NCBI GenBank assembly: GCA_965369945.1
Contig: CBDUST010000068.1
Location: 1 to 16,371 of the forward strand
DNA: 16,371 nucleotides
From: JADFNO01 sp965369945
GTDB taxonomy: Bacteria > Planctomycetota > Phycisphaerae > Phycisphaerales > SM1A02
Direction of reading: 5' to 3'
Below the pieces are notes generated by a model. It was given only the letters and a program-made list of their open reading frames with translations. It made no database searches and was not told the DNA's origin. Each line of letters opens with the position of its first letter. Position 1 is the first letter of the stretch. The position numbers and the translations under genes are program-made. Positions 5,103-12,844 of the stretch are shown piece after piece.

Positions 5103-6527
5103 TCAGGCACGCCGGGGGCCGCGGAGTCTGGTCGCTCGGCCGTGCTCGCCCCCCTTCAGGAAGCCCGGGTAATTCCTCATGAGTAGATTGGCCTCGACAC
5201 GCTGCAAGAGGTCCAGCCCCACGCTGACGACGATGAGAAGGCCCGTCCCGCCAAGAAAGCTGGCGACCATGAAGTCGATTTCCATATACCGGGTCACAAT
5301 TGACGGTATCACGGCAATAATCGCCAGGAAGCCCGCCCCAACGTAGGTAACCCGCTCCATGACCGTCTCAAGGTACTCAGCGGTGCGAGGCCCGGGCCGA
5401 AGCCCCGGTATAAAGCTGCCATGATCCCGTAGCTGTTTGGCCATATCCTCCGGCGAGAAAACCACCGTGGTCCAAAAATAGCTGAAGAAGTAGATCATGA
5501 TGATCTGAACGACCACATACGGATAGACCCCGATGTCGAAGCTGTTGGCCAAGAACCTTGTCGTCGGCCCCCACCAGCTCCACCAACTATCCGGGTCGAT
5601 GTTGATCGCCTGCTGATTCATCCATCCGAAGATCGCCGAGGGAAAGATCATCAAAGAGCTGGCAAAGATGATGGGCATGACACCGGCATGATTCACACGC
5701 AAGGGCAGGTAGTGGCGCTGCCCGCCGAAGACCTTCCGTCCGCGCGTGTGCTTGGCCTGTTGAATGGGTATCCGACGCTGAGCGACGGTGATCAGGATCG
5801 CACCGGCGACCACGAATATGAACGCCGCGATCAGGAAAATCAATCCTAATAGACCGATGCCCCCGGTCTGATCCTGCTGGGAGATGTTCAGATTGTCCTT
5901 GATCCAAATCACGGCGTTCGGCATGCGCGAGATGATGCCGGCCGTGAGAATCATCGACACGCCGTTGCCGATGCCGTACTTGTCGATCTGCTCGCCGAGC
6001 CACATCAAGAAGAGGCTACCGGCGGTCAGGCCTGTGATTCCCGCCAAGTAATACAAGGCGATGTTGGGCGTAACGGTGAACGCGGGGACCACGAGCCCTT
6101 GGGCCAGGAGGAGCTTCAGCCACATCACCGCTTGAATGAAGCACAGGCCTACGGTCGTATATCGGGTCCACTCGGTGATCTTTTGCTGTCCCGACGCCCC
6201 TTCTTTCTTGAGTTCCTGCAAGCGCGGCACGGCCGTCTGGAGCAACTGAAAAATGATCGCTGCAGTGATATAGGGCATGATGCCCAATCCGAAGATCGTC
6301 GATTGGCTCAACGATCCACCGGAAAAAATCGAGGCGTACTGAAGGACCCTTCCCCAGCCGGTCCCGCCTTCGACCGCGAGCGCTGCAGCCTCTGCGATCT
6401 TCTGTTCATCGACGCCGGGCAGTGGGATCCAGAACCCGACCCGATAGATCACCAGCATGCCCAGCGTGAAGAACACGCGGTTGCGGAGATCGGGAATTCG
6501 GAAGATGTTGAAGAATGCCTGGAGCAT
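5103..6527 (-). CDS. secY: Protein translocase subunit SecY
   Basis: SecY is the inner-membrane channel of the Sec translocon and works with SecE, SecG and SecA. The 474-residue frame from the ATG at 6527 (MLQAFFNIFRIPDLRNRVFF) matches the family's N-terminus and length and has about ten hydrophobic segments. Visible landmarks are FWIPLPGVD after the first helix, the plug region with SIFSGGSLSQ, the cytoplasmic loop with RRIPIQQAKHTRGRKVFGGQ and LPLRVNHAGVMPIIFASS, and the C5 loop GSFIPGLRPGPRTAEYLE with the conserved arginine used by SecA and the ribosome. A longer frame to 6617 overlaps rplO and adds a polar, non-conserved stretch, so I rejected it. secY lies 29 bases after rplO. adk and map, usual partners, do not follow. 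Confidence 0.97.
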   Translation of the reverse strand: MLQAFFNIFRIPDLRNRVFFTLGMLVIYRVGFWIPLPGVDEQKIAEAAALAVEGGTGWGRVLQYASIFSGGSLSQSTIFGLGIMPYITAAIIFQLLQTAVPRLQELKKEGASGQQKITEWTRYTTVGLCFIQAVMWLKLLLAQGLVVPAFTVTPNIALYYLAGITGLTAGSLFLMWLGEQIDKYGIGNGVSMILTAGIISRMPNAVIWIKDNLNISQQDQTGGIGLLGLIFLIAAFIFVVAGAILITVAQRRIPIQQAKHTRGRKVFGGQRHYLPLRVNHAGVMPIIFASSLMIFPSAIFGWMNQQAINIDPDSWWSWWGPTTRFLANSFDIGVYPYVVVQIIMIYFFSYFWTTVVFSPEDMAKQLRDHGSFIPGLRPGPRTAEYLETVMERVTYVGAGFLAIIAVIPSIVTRYMEIDFMVASFLGGTGLLIVVSVGLDLLQRVEANLLMRNYPGFLKGGEHGRATRLRGPRRA

Positions 6528-6556
6528 CCGTGTCTCGGGCCGGCTACGCGATCCGG

Positions 6557-7072
6557 CTATTTCGTCTTCTTGGTATCGCTGGTCTTGGTATTGCTGGCGG
6601 CGGTAGAGCGCCTCCACTTCTTTAGGGGAATCTCAACGACAGTTCCACCCGCGGCCTCAATCTTCGCCCGCGCTGATGCGGAGAACTTCGCCGCCGTGAC
6701 CGTCAGCTTCTTGGTCAGCTCCCCTTCACCGAGGATCTTGAGCGGCAGCTTGGGATCGCGGACCGCGCCGCGCTCGGATAGGCTCTTCGTATCCACCTCC
6801 GCACCCTTGTCGCAACACCGCTCCAGCGTCTTGACGTTCACCAGAGCGAATAACCGCCGGAACTGAACGTTGGTGAAGCCGCGCTTGGGCATTCGGCGAA
6901 TCAACGGCATCTGGCCGCCTTCGTAACCCGGTCGTCTTGACCAACCCGCGCGCGATGCAGCGCCCTTATGGCCTCGGCCGCTGGTCTTGCCATGGCCGCT
7001 GCCACGTCCACGCCCGATGCGCTTTCGTGCACGGTGACGACCGACCTTCTCAGTGATCTCATGGATCATCAT
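6557..7072 (-). CDS. rplO: 50S ribosomal protein L15
   Basis: L15 binds 23S rRNA late in large-subunit assembly. The N-terminal half is the typical glycine- and arginine-rich extended segment (RKRIGRGRGSGHGKTSGRGH then GGQMPLIRRMPKRGF), and the globular C-terminal half holds ILGEGELTKKLTVTAAKFSASA and GGTVVEI. The length is 171 residues, about 25 more than E. coli, mostly from a Ser/Thr/Lys tail after residue 150. Two ATG codons start the frame in tandem (7072 and 7069). GGAG lies about 11 bases upstream. It follows rpsE by 58 bases, too short a gap to hold rpmD (L30), which is missing from its usual position. Confidence 0.97.
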   Translation of the reverse strand: MMIHEITEKVGRHRARKRIGRGRGSGHGKTSGRGHKGAASRAGWSRRPGYEGGQMPLIRRMPKRGFTNVQFRRLFALVNVKTLERCCDKGAEVDTKSLSERGAVRDPKLPLKILGEGELTKKLTVTAAKFSASARAKIEAAGGTVVEIPLKKWRRSTAASNTKTSDTKKTK

Positions 7073-7130
7073 TTTGATGCGAACTCCAACTCACCTAACA
7101 ACGAAACTGCCCGGAAGATTTCTGGAGACC

Positions 7131-7925
7131 TCACGTGTCCGAGGCCGGAGGTTGCTCGGGCGCCGAGGCGGGCGGGCTTGCGACCGCAGCCGGCCCCGAA
7201 TCTGCCGAAGGCGCTATGCCGGCGCTCTCTGCGGCGCGTTTGGCGGCGTCAGCGGCTACTTCACGACGTCGCCCACGACCTCCTCCACCACCACGTCGTC
7301 CCCCGCCGCGCGGCTTGCCTTTACCTCGTCCTCTAGATTCTCCAACCACATTCACCGGCGCGGCCGCCTTTTCCCCAGTCCCACCTCCGGTCGGCATGAA
7401 CACTTTACCTCGCTCGACCGCTTCTTCGACTTCGGTCGTCAGGATCTCGACGCCGCGCAGCGCCGCCACAGTCGACTTGGCTCGAAGTTGATCCAATCCG
7501 TTCAGCACGGCTTTGACCAGGTTCTTGGAGTTGTTTGATCCAAACGACTTTGTCAAACAATCTTGCACGCCCACCATTTCAAGTGGCGCGCGGACCGCAG
7601 CACCAGCAATCACGCCCGTTCCCGGCGAGGCTGGCAACATTCTTATGACGCAAGCGCCAAATCGCCCCGTCACCGCGTGCGGCAACGTTCGGCCGAAGAT
7701 CGGATACGAACGCATTTTCCGGCGCGCTTCCTTCTGTGCCTTTTCGATCGCCGGCGGCACTTGGTTGGCTTTGCCATACCCAATACCGACGCGGCCGTTG
7801 CGGTCACCCACCACGACCAGCGACGAAAAGCTGAAGCGTCGGCCACCCTTGACCGTCGCTGCGGTTCTAAACACGCCCACCGTACTTGATTCAAGCGCCG
7901 CTGATTCGTCGAGTATTTCTGCCAT
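7131..7925 (-). CDS. rpsE: 30S ribosomal protein S5 with long Gly/Arg and Ala/Pro tail
   Basis: S5 lies at the mRNA entry site of the 30S subunit and affects decoding accuracy. Residues 15-80 form the double-stranded RNA-binding-like domain with KGGRRFSFSSLVVVGDRNGR and VGIGYGKANQVPPAI. Residues 88-165 form the C-terminal domain with PASPGTGVIAGAAVRAPLE. The usual family length is about 165-175, but this protein has 264 residues. The extra 100 residues contain a Gly/Arg/Lys block at about 198-221 and then an Ala/Pro/Ser-rich stretch with a few acidic residues to the end. The ATG at 7925 has GGTGAG about 8 bases upstream. The extension keeps the frame open with no break, so it is unlikely to be a sequencing frameshift, although codon bias was not measured. 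Confidence 0.97.
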   Translation of the reverse strand: MAEILDESAALESSTVGVFRTAATVKGGRRFSFSSLVVVGDRNGRVGIGYGKANQVPPAIEKAQKEARRKMRSYPIFGRTLPHAVTGRFGACVIRMLPASPGTGVIAGAAVRAPLEMVGVQDCLTKSFGSNNSKNLVKAVLNGLDQLRAKSTVAALRGVEILTTEVEEAVERGKVFMPTGGGTGEKAAAPVNVVGESRGRGKGKPRGGGRRGGGGGRGRRREVAADAAKRAAESAGIAPSADSGPAAVASPPASAPEQPPASDT

Positions 7926-8003
7926 TCGTCTTGCTCACCGATCCGAGACGGCTTGGTGTGTCGTCTCGTCGTTGTCGTTCGTCCTGTGTCATTACTGTTA
8001 CGT

Positions 8004-8366
8004 TTAGAACTTCAATCCACCCTCACGGGCAGCCTCGGCTAACGCCTTGACTCGCCCGTGGTAGGCATATCCATTTCGATCGAACACCACTTCCGTGATG
8101 CCCGCCTTCTTGGCCTTATCCGCGAGTGCCTTCCCAACGGCCGTCGCTGCGGCGCAGTTGCCGCCGGCGCTACTCTTGCCCTTGGCCTGCGATGTTGAGG
8201 CTGCGACTAAGGTCCGACCCGCCAGATCATCGACCACCTGCGCGTAGATGTGATTGAGGCTTCGAAAGACGGTCAGGCGCGGGCGACTGGTCACGCCGAA
8301 CACGCGCTTGCGAACCCCGGCTTTCCGCCGAAGTCGTCTCACCGTTTTCGATTTGACCCGTTCCAT
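8004..8366 (-). CDS. rplR: 50S ribosomal protein L18
   Basis: L18 binds 5S rRNA with L5 and L25-type partners in the central protuberance. The 120-residue protein from the ATG at 8366 begins MERVKSKTVRRLRRKAGVRK and has the family motifs RPRLTVFRSLNHIYAQVVDD and the ending VVFDRNGYAYHGRVKALAEA then AREGGLKF. The frame extends upstream to a GTG at 8393, but AGGAG lies 8 bases before the ATG and the normal N-terminus starts there. It lies 39 bases after rplF and 78 bases before rpsE, as in other spc operons. Confidence 0.97.
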   Translation of the reverse strand: MERVKSKTVRRLRRKAGVRKRVFGVTSRPRLTVFRSLNHIYAQVVDDLAGRTLVAASTSQAKGKSSAGGNCAAATAVGKALADKAKKAGITEVVFDRNGYAYHGRVKALAEAAREGGLKF

Positions 8367-8405
8367 ATCACCTGCTCCTGGGCACTGACCCACGCGCCGC
8401 TGCGC

Positions 8406-8963
8406 CTAAGCTCCAAGCACCTTGCCTTGTTTGCGAATGATGATCTCGTCCACGTACTTGATGCCCTTACCGTTGTAGGGCTCCGGCGGTCTGGTCGCAC
8501 GAATTTGGGCTGCAAACTGGCCCACGGCCTGTTTGTCAGCACCGCTGACCGAGATGAACGACTTCTCCACCACCACTTCCACGCCTTGTGGCACAGGTAG
8601 ATCAACCGGGTGACAGTAGCCGACGTTCAGTTGGATCGTCTGCCCCATCGACTTTGCATTCCACCCCACGCCGACCACTTCCAACCTCTTGGCGTAGCCT
8701 TCTGATACGCCCTTGATCATGCTGGCGATCAACGCTCGGGTCAGTCCCCAATACGCTCGCATCTGTCGCTCACCCATTTGGTCTTGCGGGATCGAGCAGA
8801 TGATGCGGTTCTCGGCCTCGTTCCACGTCACAGCGACTTCCGGGCGGTGAACCATCGAGAGTTTTCCGCGCGGACCTTCAACCGCCACCTTGCGCGTCTG
8901 CGGATCGATCGTCACCTTCACGCCGGATGGAACTTCGACTGGTTGTTTTCCTACTCGAGACAT
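8406..8963 (-). CDS. rplF: 50S ribosomal protein L6
   Basis: L6 lies near the sarcin-ricin loop and the factor-binding site. From the ATG at 8963 the protein has 185 residues and begins MSRVGKQPVEVPSGVKVTI, the family N-terminus. Two related alpha/beta domains follow, with GPRGKLS in the first and VGVGWNAKSMGQTIQLNVGY joining into the second. The C-terminal signature is RPPEPYNGKGIKYVDEIIIR, then KQGKVLGA. The frame reaches a TTG at 9002, which I rejected because it adds 13 non-family residues. The Shine-Dalgarno sequence is weak. It lies 45 bases after rpsH. Confidence 0.97.
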   Translation of the reverse strand: MSRVGKQPVEVPSGVKVTIDPQTRKVAVEGPRGKLSMVHRPEVAVTWNEAENRIICSIPQDQMGERQMRAYWGLTRALIASMIKGVSEGYAKRLEVVGVGWNAKSMGQTIQLNVGYCHPVDLPVPQGVEVVVEKSFISVSGADKQAVGQFAAQIRATRPPEPYNGKGIKYVDEIIIRKQGKVLGA

Positions 8964-9008
8964 CGTGACTTCTACATTTGGGCGAGAACGCCTCGTGAAC
9001 AATCAAAC

Positions 9009-9407
9009 TCAGGTAACAACGGCGACGACCTCGCCGCCGATGTTTTCTTCTCGGCAGCGGCGGTCGCTTAGCACGCCCTTGCTCGTGGAGACAATGGCGA
9101 TGCCCAGCCCCTGTAATGGACGAGGTAGATCGCTGACGCGACTATAGACACGCCGCCCCACCTTGGACACTCGATCAATACTGTTGATGATCTGCTCCCC
9201 GCGCGATCCGTACTTCAATTGCAGGCGAAGGATTCCCTGGTGACCGTTGTCGATCACCTCGAAGGACGTGATATAGCCTTCCAAGACAAGCACGTTGGCC
9301 ACGCCTTGGTTGAGCTTATTATTCAGGCAGTCAACCGTCTTGGCCTGGTTGCGATTCGCGTTGCGAACGCGAGTCAGCATGTCAGCGGTTAGATCTTGTA
9401 GCGACAT
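9009..9407 (-). CDS. rpsH: 30S ribosomal protein S8
   Basis: S8 is a primary 16S rRNA-binding protein of the 30S platform and, in E. coli, represses the spc operon by binding its mRNA near rplE. The 132-residue protein begins MSLQDLTADMLTRVRNANRN and has the family C-terminal signature GLGIAIVSTSKGVLSDRRCR followed by ENIGGEVVAVV. GGAGTG lies about 6 bases before the ATG. It follows rpsN by 79 bases. I did not see a clear copy of the S8 RNA target near rplE. Confidence 0.97.
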   Translation of the reverse strand: MSLQDLTADMLTRVRNANRNQAKTVDCLNNKLNQGVANVLVLEGYITSFEVIDNGHQGILRLQLKYGSRGEQIINSIDRVSKVGRRVYSRVSDLPRPLQGLGIAIVSTSKGVLSDRRCREENIGGEVVAVVT

Positions 9408-9486
9408 TGTTCACTCCGAAGGAATCCGTGAGCGTCTGCAGGGGCGCACGATCGATGGCAGCTACTGCGCATGTCCGTACCTTGCT

Positions 9487-9672
9487 TCACCAACTCGCCT
9501 TTCGCATTCCGGGAATCATCCCTTGCAGCGCGAGTTCGCGCAAGACGATCCGACTCACGCCGAACTTGCGATAGACACCGCGCGCTCGCCCGGTGATCTG
9601 ACAGCGGTTGCGCTTCCGCGTTGAGAACTTCGGTTCCTTGTTCATTCGGGCAAAGACTCGTTTGCTAGCCAT
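9487..9672 (-). CDS. rpsN: 30S ribosomal protein S14, short form without zinc site
   Basis: S14 lies in the head of the 30S subunit. At 61 residues it has exactly the length and layout of the short, zinc-binding S14 type (often named rpsZ), including EPKFSTRKRNRC, RARGVYRKFG, RIVLREL and the ending RKASW. However, of the four zinc cysteines (24, 27, 40 and 43) only Cys24 remains; the others are Thr, Ser and Val. It is therefore a short, cysteine-poor variant that should not bind zinc in the usual way. It is located between rplE and rpsH, as in typical spc operons. Confidence 0.96.
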   Translation of the reverse strand: MASKRVFARMNKEPKFSTRKRNRCQITGRARGVYRKFGVSRIVLRELALQGMIPGMRKASW

Positions 9673-9718
9673 GTGCTTGGTTCCAGATTCGTAACTCGCA
9701 GCAAGTTCGGGCCATCGG

Positions 9719-10312
9719 TCAACGCATGCCGACCTCCTGCTCGGGTCGAACGAACGGCATGCCGAGTTCGGCGAGCAGGAACTTACTCATTTCGGGGTTG
9801 GAGTTTTCAAAGACGATATTGATATTCATTCCGTGGGTGAAGTTGACCTTGGCCATGTTGATTTCCGGCCAAACGGCTTGTTCAACCAGGCCCATCGAGT
9901 AGTTGCCGGCCGGGTCGAAGGCCGTGTCCTTCAGCCCACGGAAGTCTCGAATACGAGGAATGGCGAGGTTGATGAGACGATCAAGGAAGTGCCACATTCG
10001 ATCACCGCGCAACGTCACCATGAACGCAGAGGGTGCTCCGGCGCGCACCTTGAAGTTAGAGACCGACTTCCTTGCTTTGATCATGACCGATCTCTGCCCC
10101 GTAATGACGGACAGCGTTTCAGCCACGGCATCACGGACTTCCGGTTTGAGCTTTTGATTCTCCAGAAACCGTCCCACACCACTGTTGAGCACGATCTTGA
10201 CCACTCGGGGCAATTGATGAACGTTGCGCAGGGAGAACTTCTCCATAGCCGCGGGCCCTATGGTCTCCTTGTAAAGCTTGAGCAATCGTGGAAGTTCTCG
10301 TTGCGCAGTCAT
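9719..10312 (-). CDS. rplE: 50S ribosomal protein L5
   Basis: L5 binds 5S rRNA and contacts P-site tRNA in the central protuberance. The 197-residue protein has LPRVVKIVLNSGVG, VITGQRSVMIKARKSVSNFK, the loop VRAGAPSAFMVTLRGDRM, RDFRGL and the family ending ELGMPF. The length is about 18 residues more than E. coli, mainly at both ends. AGGA lies 8 bases before the ATG. It starts 10 bases after rplX and is probably translated together with it. Confidence 0.98.
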   Translation of the reverse strand: MTAQRELPRLLKLYKETIGPAAMEKFSLRNVHQLPRVVKIVLNSGVGRFLENQKLKPEVRDAVAETLSVITGQRSVMIKARKSVSNFKVRAGAPSAFMVTLRGDRMWHFLDRLINLAIPRIRDFRGLKDTAFDPAGNYSMGLVEQAVWPEINMAKVNFTHGMNINIVFENSNPEMSKFLLAELGMPFVRPEQEVGMR

Positions 10313-10322
10313 GGCTTAGGTC

Positions 10323-10694
10323 CTAGCTGTCCTTCTTTGCCGCGGGTTTCGTTCGGGCCGGCTTCTTGGGCGGTTTGCGGAGCACGTGTAACTCTTTTCC
10401 ACCCCTAACTGCGATGCGAGACTTCGATCCATCCGCCTTGGATTCGTATCTCACTCGCGTCGGCTTGCCATCCACCACCGGGCTGACGTTGCTCATGTGT
10501 ATCGGCAGCTCTCGCCGAAGCATTCCACCCTGCGGGTTGGCTTGGGAAGGCTTGAGATGCTTGACACGCATGTTGATCCCCTGCACGACCACGCGGCCGG
10601 TCTTCGGTATCACCCGCAACACCTCGCCCGTCGCGCCGCGGTCGTTGCCAGCGGTCACGATCACCGTATCACCTTTAAGGATATGACGGGGCAT
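10323..10694 (-). CDS. rplX: 50S ribosomal protein L24
   Basis: L24 starts large-subunit assembly and lines the peptide exit tunnel. The N-terminal KOW/SH3 domain is clear: HILKGDTVIVTAGNDRGATG, then EVLRVIPKTGRVVVQGINM, followed by KHLKPSQANPQGG and the loop LPIHMSNVSPV. The 123-residue length exceeds that of E. coli (104) owing to a lysine- and proline-rich C-terminal tail. The start is 1 base after the rplN stop, which points to translational coupling. Confidence 0.98.
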   Translation of the reverse strand: MPRHILKGDTVIVTAGNDRGATGEVLRVIPKTGRVVVQGINMRVKHLKPSQANPQGGMLRRELPIHMSNVSPVVDGKPTRVRYESKADGSKSRIAVRGGKELHVLRKPPKKPARTKPAAKKDS

Positions 10695-10695
10695 T

Positions 10696-11082
10696 TCAGA
10701 TCACCTCAGACGCTAAAGAAACAATCTTCATGTAGTTCTTCTCGCGCAGCTCCCTGGCCACGGCGCCGAAGATTCGGGTTCCGCGCGGATTTCCATCTTC
10801 GTCAATCAACACACACGCATTCGACTCGAAACGAACATAGGAACCATCGATCCGGCGAGTCGGGGTTTTGGTGCGCACAATCACGGCACGCACCTTCTCG
10901 CCTGACTTCACATCGGCGTTGGGCAGCGCCTTCTTGATCGTGCACACGATGCGGTCGCCGATGCGGGCGGTACGCCGGGTGCCCCGCCTACGCGCGGTCG
11001 ATCCGCCCAGCACACCGATGACCAAAACCACTTTGGCTCCGCTGTTGTCTGCTACTTCGAGTCTGGATTCTTTTTGAATCAT
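10696..11082 (-). CDS. rplN: 50S ribosomal protein L14
   Basis: L14 is at the subunit interface, beside L19 and bridge B8, and is the binding site of the silencing factor RsfS. The 128-residue protein begins MIQKESRLEVADNSGAK and has IGDRIVCTIKKALPNADVKSG with VRAVIVRTK, and the ending GTRIFGAVARELREKNYMKI then VSLASEVI. It is 5 residues longer than E. coli L14. It starts 37 bases after rpsQ. In E. coli the spc operon promoter lies just before rplN; I see no clear promoter in this 37-base spacer. Confidence 0.98.
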   Translation of the reverse strand: MIQKESRLEVADNSGAKVVLVIGVLGGSTARRRGTRRTARIGDRIVCTIKKALPNADVKSGEKVRAVIVRTKTPTRRIDGSYVRFESNACVLIDEDGNPRGTRIFGAVARELREKNYMKIVSLASEVI

Positions 11083-11119
11083 TCGTATCTCTGCAAGAAG
11101 TCTCTACTTGATCTTCGAT

Positions 11120-11416
11120 CTAGGCCACAGACTCCGACCCGACCACTGCCGGCCGAATCACACGGACAACCATCCACGACTTGGTCTTGGATATCCGACG
11201 GCATTCGGCAATCTCAACCTGATCGCCCTTCTTCGAGACGTTCTTCTCGTCGTGGACGTGGAGCACCGTCCGGCGCCGGATGAACTTGCCGTACTTCGGG
11301 TGCTTGACGGTGAAATGGATCACGACCTTGCGAGTCTTATCCCGAAGATCCGACTCGACGATCCCGACCTTTCGGGGCGAGCGTTCCGGAGGTTTGATTT
11401 CTATTTTGTGTAACAC
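11120..11416 (-). CDS. rpsQ: 30S ribosomal protein S17
   Basis: S17 is an OB-fold protein that binds 16S rRNA early in assembly. The 98-residue protein has the family motifs VKHPKYGKFIRR and TVLHVHDEKN, then KGDQVEIAECRRISKTKSW with VRVI. The C-terminal ten residues extend beyond the E. coli end. The start is GTG at 11416 with TAGGA about 6 bases upstream, and no ATG alternative fits the family start. It follows rpmC by 14 bases. Confidence 0.97.
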   Translation of the reverse strand: MLHKIEIKPPERSPRKVGIVESDLRDKTRKVVIHFTVKHPKYGKFIRRRTVLHVHDEKNVSKKGDQVEIAECRRISKTKSWMVVRVIRPAVVGSESVA

Positions 11417-11430
11417 GGCTATTCCTACAT

Positions 11431-11637
11431 CTACTTCGACGACGACGCACTGGTCTGCCGGGCGTGTTGCTCCGTCAACAAACGTGCAATGTCCCGACGC
11501 GTCTTCTTAAACTGCGAGGTGTCTTCGATCTTCTCCGTCACAGCCTGCGTGCGAAGATCGAACATCCAGCGGCGCAGCCGCTTCACCTCCACGGCTAACT
11601 CTTCACTACTCAGCTTGTGAACCTCTTTGGCTTTCAT
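11431..11637 (-). CDS. rpmC: 50S ribosomal protein L29
   Basis: L29 is a small two-helix protein by the peptide exit, next to L23, where it helps form the docking site for trigger factor and SRP. The 68-residue protein begins MKAKEVHKLSSEELAVEVKR and has RRWMFDLRTQAVTEKIEDTS with RRDIARLLT. A short Ser-rich tail follows. It lies 43 bases after rplP in the standard order. Confidence 0.96.
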   Translation of the reverse strand: MKAKEVHKLSSEELAVEVKRLRRWMFDLRTQAVTEKIEDTSQFKKTRRDIARLLTEQHARQTSASSSK

Positions 11638-11680
11638 GACTCTCAGTCGGTTGTGAACGAAAACTCAGGATCAATCTTCA

Positions 11681-12100
11681 CTACACCGCCAGTCGCCTCC
11701 TTACGAAGCGGCATCGCACCGGCATCTTGTGGGCAATGCGGGAGAATGTCTCCTTAGCGAGCAACTCGGGGACACCGGCGATCTCGTAAAGCATCGTGCC
11801 GGGTTTGACTCGGGCGGCCCAATAGGCGGTTTCCGCCTTGCCCTTACCCATGCGCGTCTCCAGCGGCTTCTTGGAGACTGGTTTGTCGGGGAATATCCGA
11901 ATAAAGATTTTGCCTTCACGGCGCAGGAAATGCTGCGCCGCGATACGCCCAGATTCAATCTGACGAGCCGTGACCCAGCGTGGCTCAAGCGACTGGAGCC
12001 CGAAGTCTCCGAAGGCGACGTAATTGCCGCGCGTGGCATTGCCCTTGAGTCGGCCGCGCATTTGCTTTCGGAACTTGATTCTCTTTGGCATACCAGCCAT
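11681..12100 (-). CDS. rplP: 50S ribosomal protein L16
   Basis: L16 helps place A-site tRNA on the large subunit. The family signatures are MPKRIKFRKQMRGRLKGNA, then GLQSLEPRWVTARQIESGRI and RIFPDKPVSKKPLETRMGKG followed by KPGTMLYEIAGVPE. At 139 residues it is near the family's usual 136-138. I chose the ATG at 12100, which has GAGGT 9 bases upstream; an internal ATG at 12091 gives the more common MPKR start. It lies 36 bases after rpsC. Confidence 0.97.
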   Translation of the reverse strand: MAGMPKRIKFRKQMRGRLKGNATRGNYVAFGDFGLQSLEPRWVTARQIESGRIAAQHFLRREGKIFIRIFPDKPVSKKPLETRMGKGKAETAYWAARVKPGTMLYEIAGVPELLAKETFSRIAHKMPVRCRFVRRRLAV

Positions 12101-12136
12101 GAAACGAATACCTCACCTGATCGTGATCAACCTCAG

Positions 12137-12841
12137 TTAGCGTCGGCCACGGGCCCGGGCACGTGCACCGGCCGCCTTGGAGTCAACTTGCTCCTCTTCC
12201 TTATCCGTATACATCCCCTTGAACACCCACACCTTGACGCCGATCGCTCCATGCTTCGTGAGGCTATGGACCAGCGCGTAGTCGACATTGGCCTGCAACG
12301 TTGAAAGCGGAATGCTCCCGAGGCGAGTGTCAAGTCGTCGTGACATCTCCGATCCGCCCAATCGCCCGGCCAGGAGAATGCGTACACCCTTGGCCCCAGC
12401 TTGCATCGCGCCTTCGCACCGTTGCTTGACAAGCCGGCGGAAGTTAGCGCGTTTCTTCAGCTGCTCGGCGACCGCTTCTGCGATCAGCGTGGCATCCGTA
12501 TCCGGACTCTGAATCTCGATGATTTTGACCGAAACTTTGCGACCCGTCAGGGCCTGAAGATCCTGCGTGAGCTGATCGATTTCCTGTCCCTTGGGTCCAA
12601 TGACAAGCCCCGGGCGTGCGGTCTTGACGATGATGGTCAGTTCTTCACGGGTGCGCTCGATGTAGATGTCGGACACCGCGGCAAATGGAGGCGTGCGATT
12701 CAGACGCCGGTCCACGTACTTGCGAATGCGGAAGTCTTCCACCAACAGCTCCGCGAACAGCGCTTTGGGCGCATACCAGCGAGACTTGTGCCCCTCGGTA
12801 ATCCCGACTCGGAATCCAAATGGATGGGTCTTTTGTCCCAT
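12137..12841 (-). CDS. rpsC: 30S ribosomal protein S3
   Basis: S3 is in the 30S head at the mRNA entry and has helicase activity with S4. The 234-residue protein begins MGQKTHPFGFRVGITEGHKS, has a type II KH domain around residues 40-110 with the loop VIGPKGQEID, and a C-terminal domain with FRRLVKQRCEGAMQAGAKGV and LAGRLGGSEMSRR, ending in IGVKVWVFKG. The last 20 residues are a lysine/arginine-rich tail. GAGGAG lies about 7 bases before the ATG, inside the end of rplV. It starts 3 bases after the rplV stop. Confidence 0.98.
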   Translation of the reverse strand: MGQKTHPFGFRVGITEGHKSRWYAPKALFAELLVEDFRIRKYVDRRLNRTPPFAAVSDIYIERTREELTIIVKTARPGLVIGPKGQEIDQLTQDLQALTGRKVSVKIIEIQSPDTDATLIAEAVAEQLKKRANFRRLVKQRCEGAMQAGAKGVRILLAGRLGGSEMSRRLDTRLGSIPLSTLQANVDYALVHSLTKHGAIGVKVWVFKGMYTDKEEEQVDSKAAGARARARGRR

Positions 12842-12844
12842 GGC

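Noticed and set aside
6528..6617. Longer SecY N-terminus
   Set aside because: The extra 30 residues are polar, overlap rplO, and precede a normal SecY start at 6527.
6099..6866. A 255-codon plus-strand open frame
   Set aside because: It is antisense to secY and rplO, has no recognisable domain, and reads as a shadow frame.
8964..9002. Longer L6 N-terminus from TTG
   Set aside because: The 13 added residues are not part of the family; MSRVGKQP at 8963 is the standard start.
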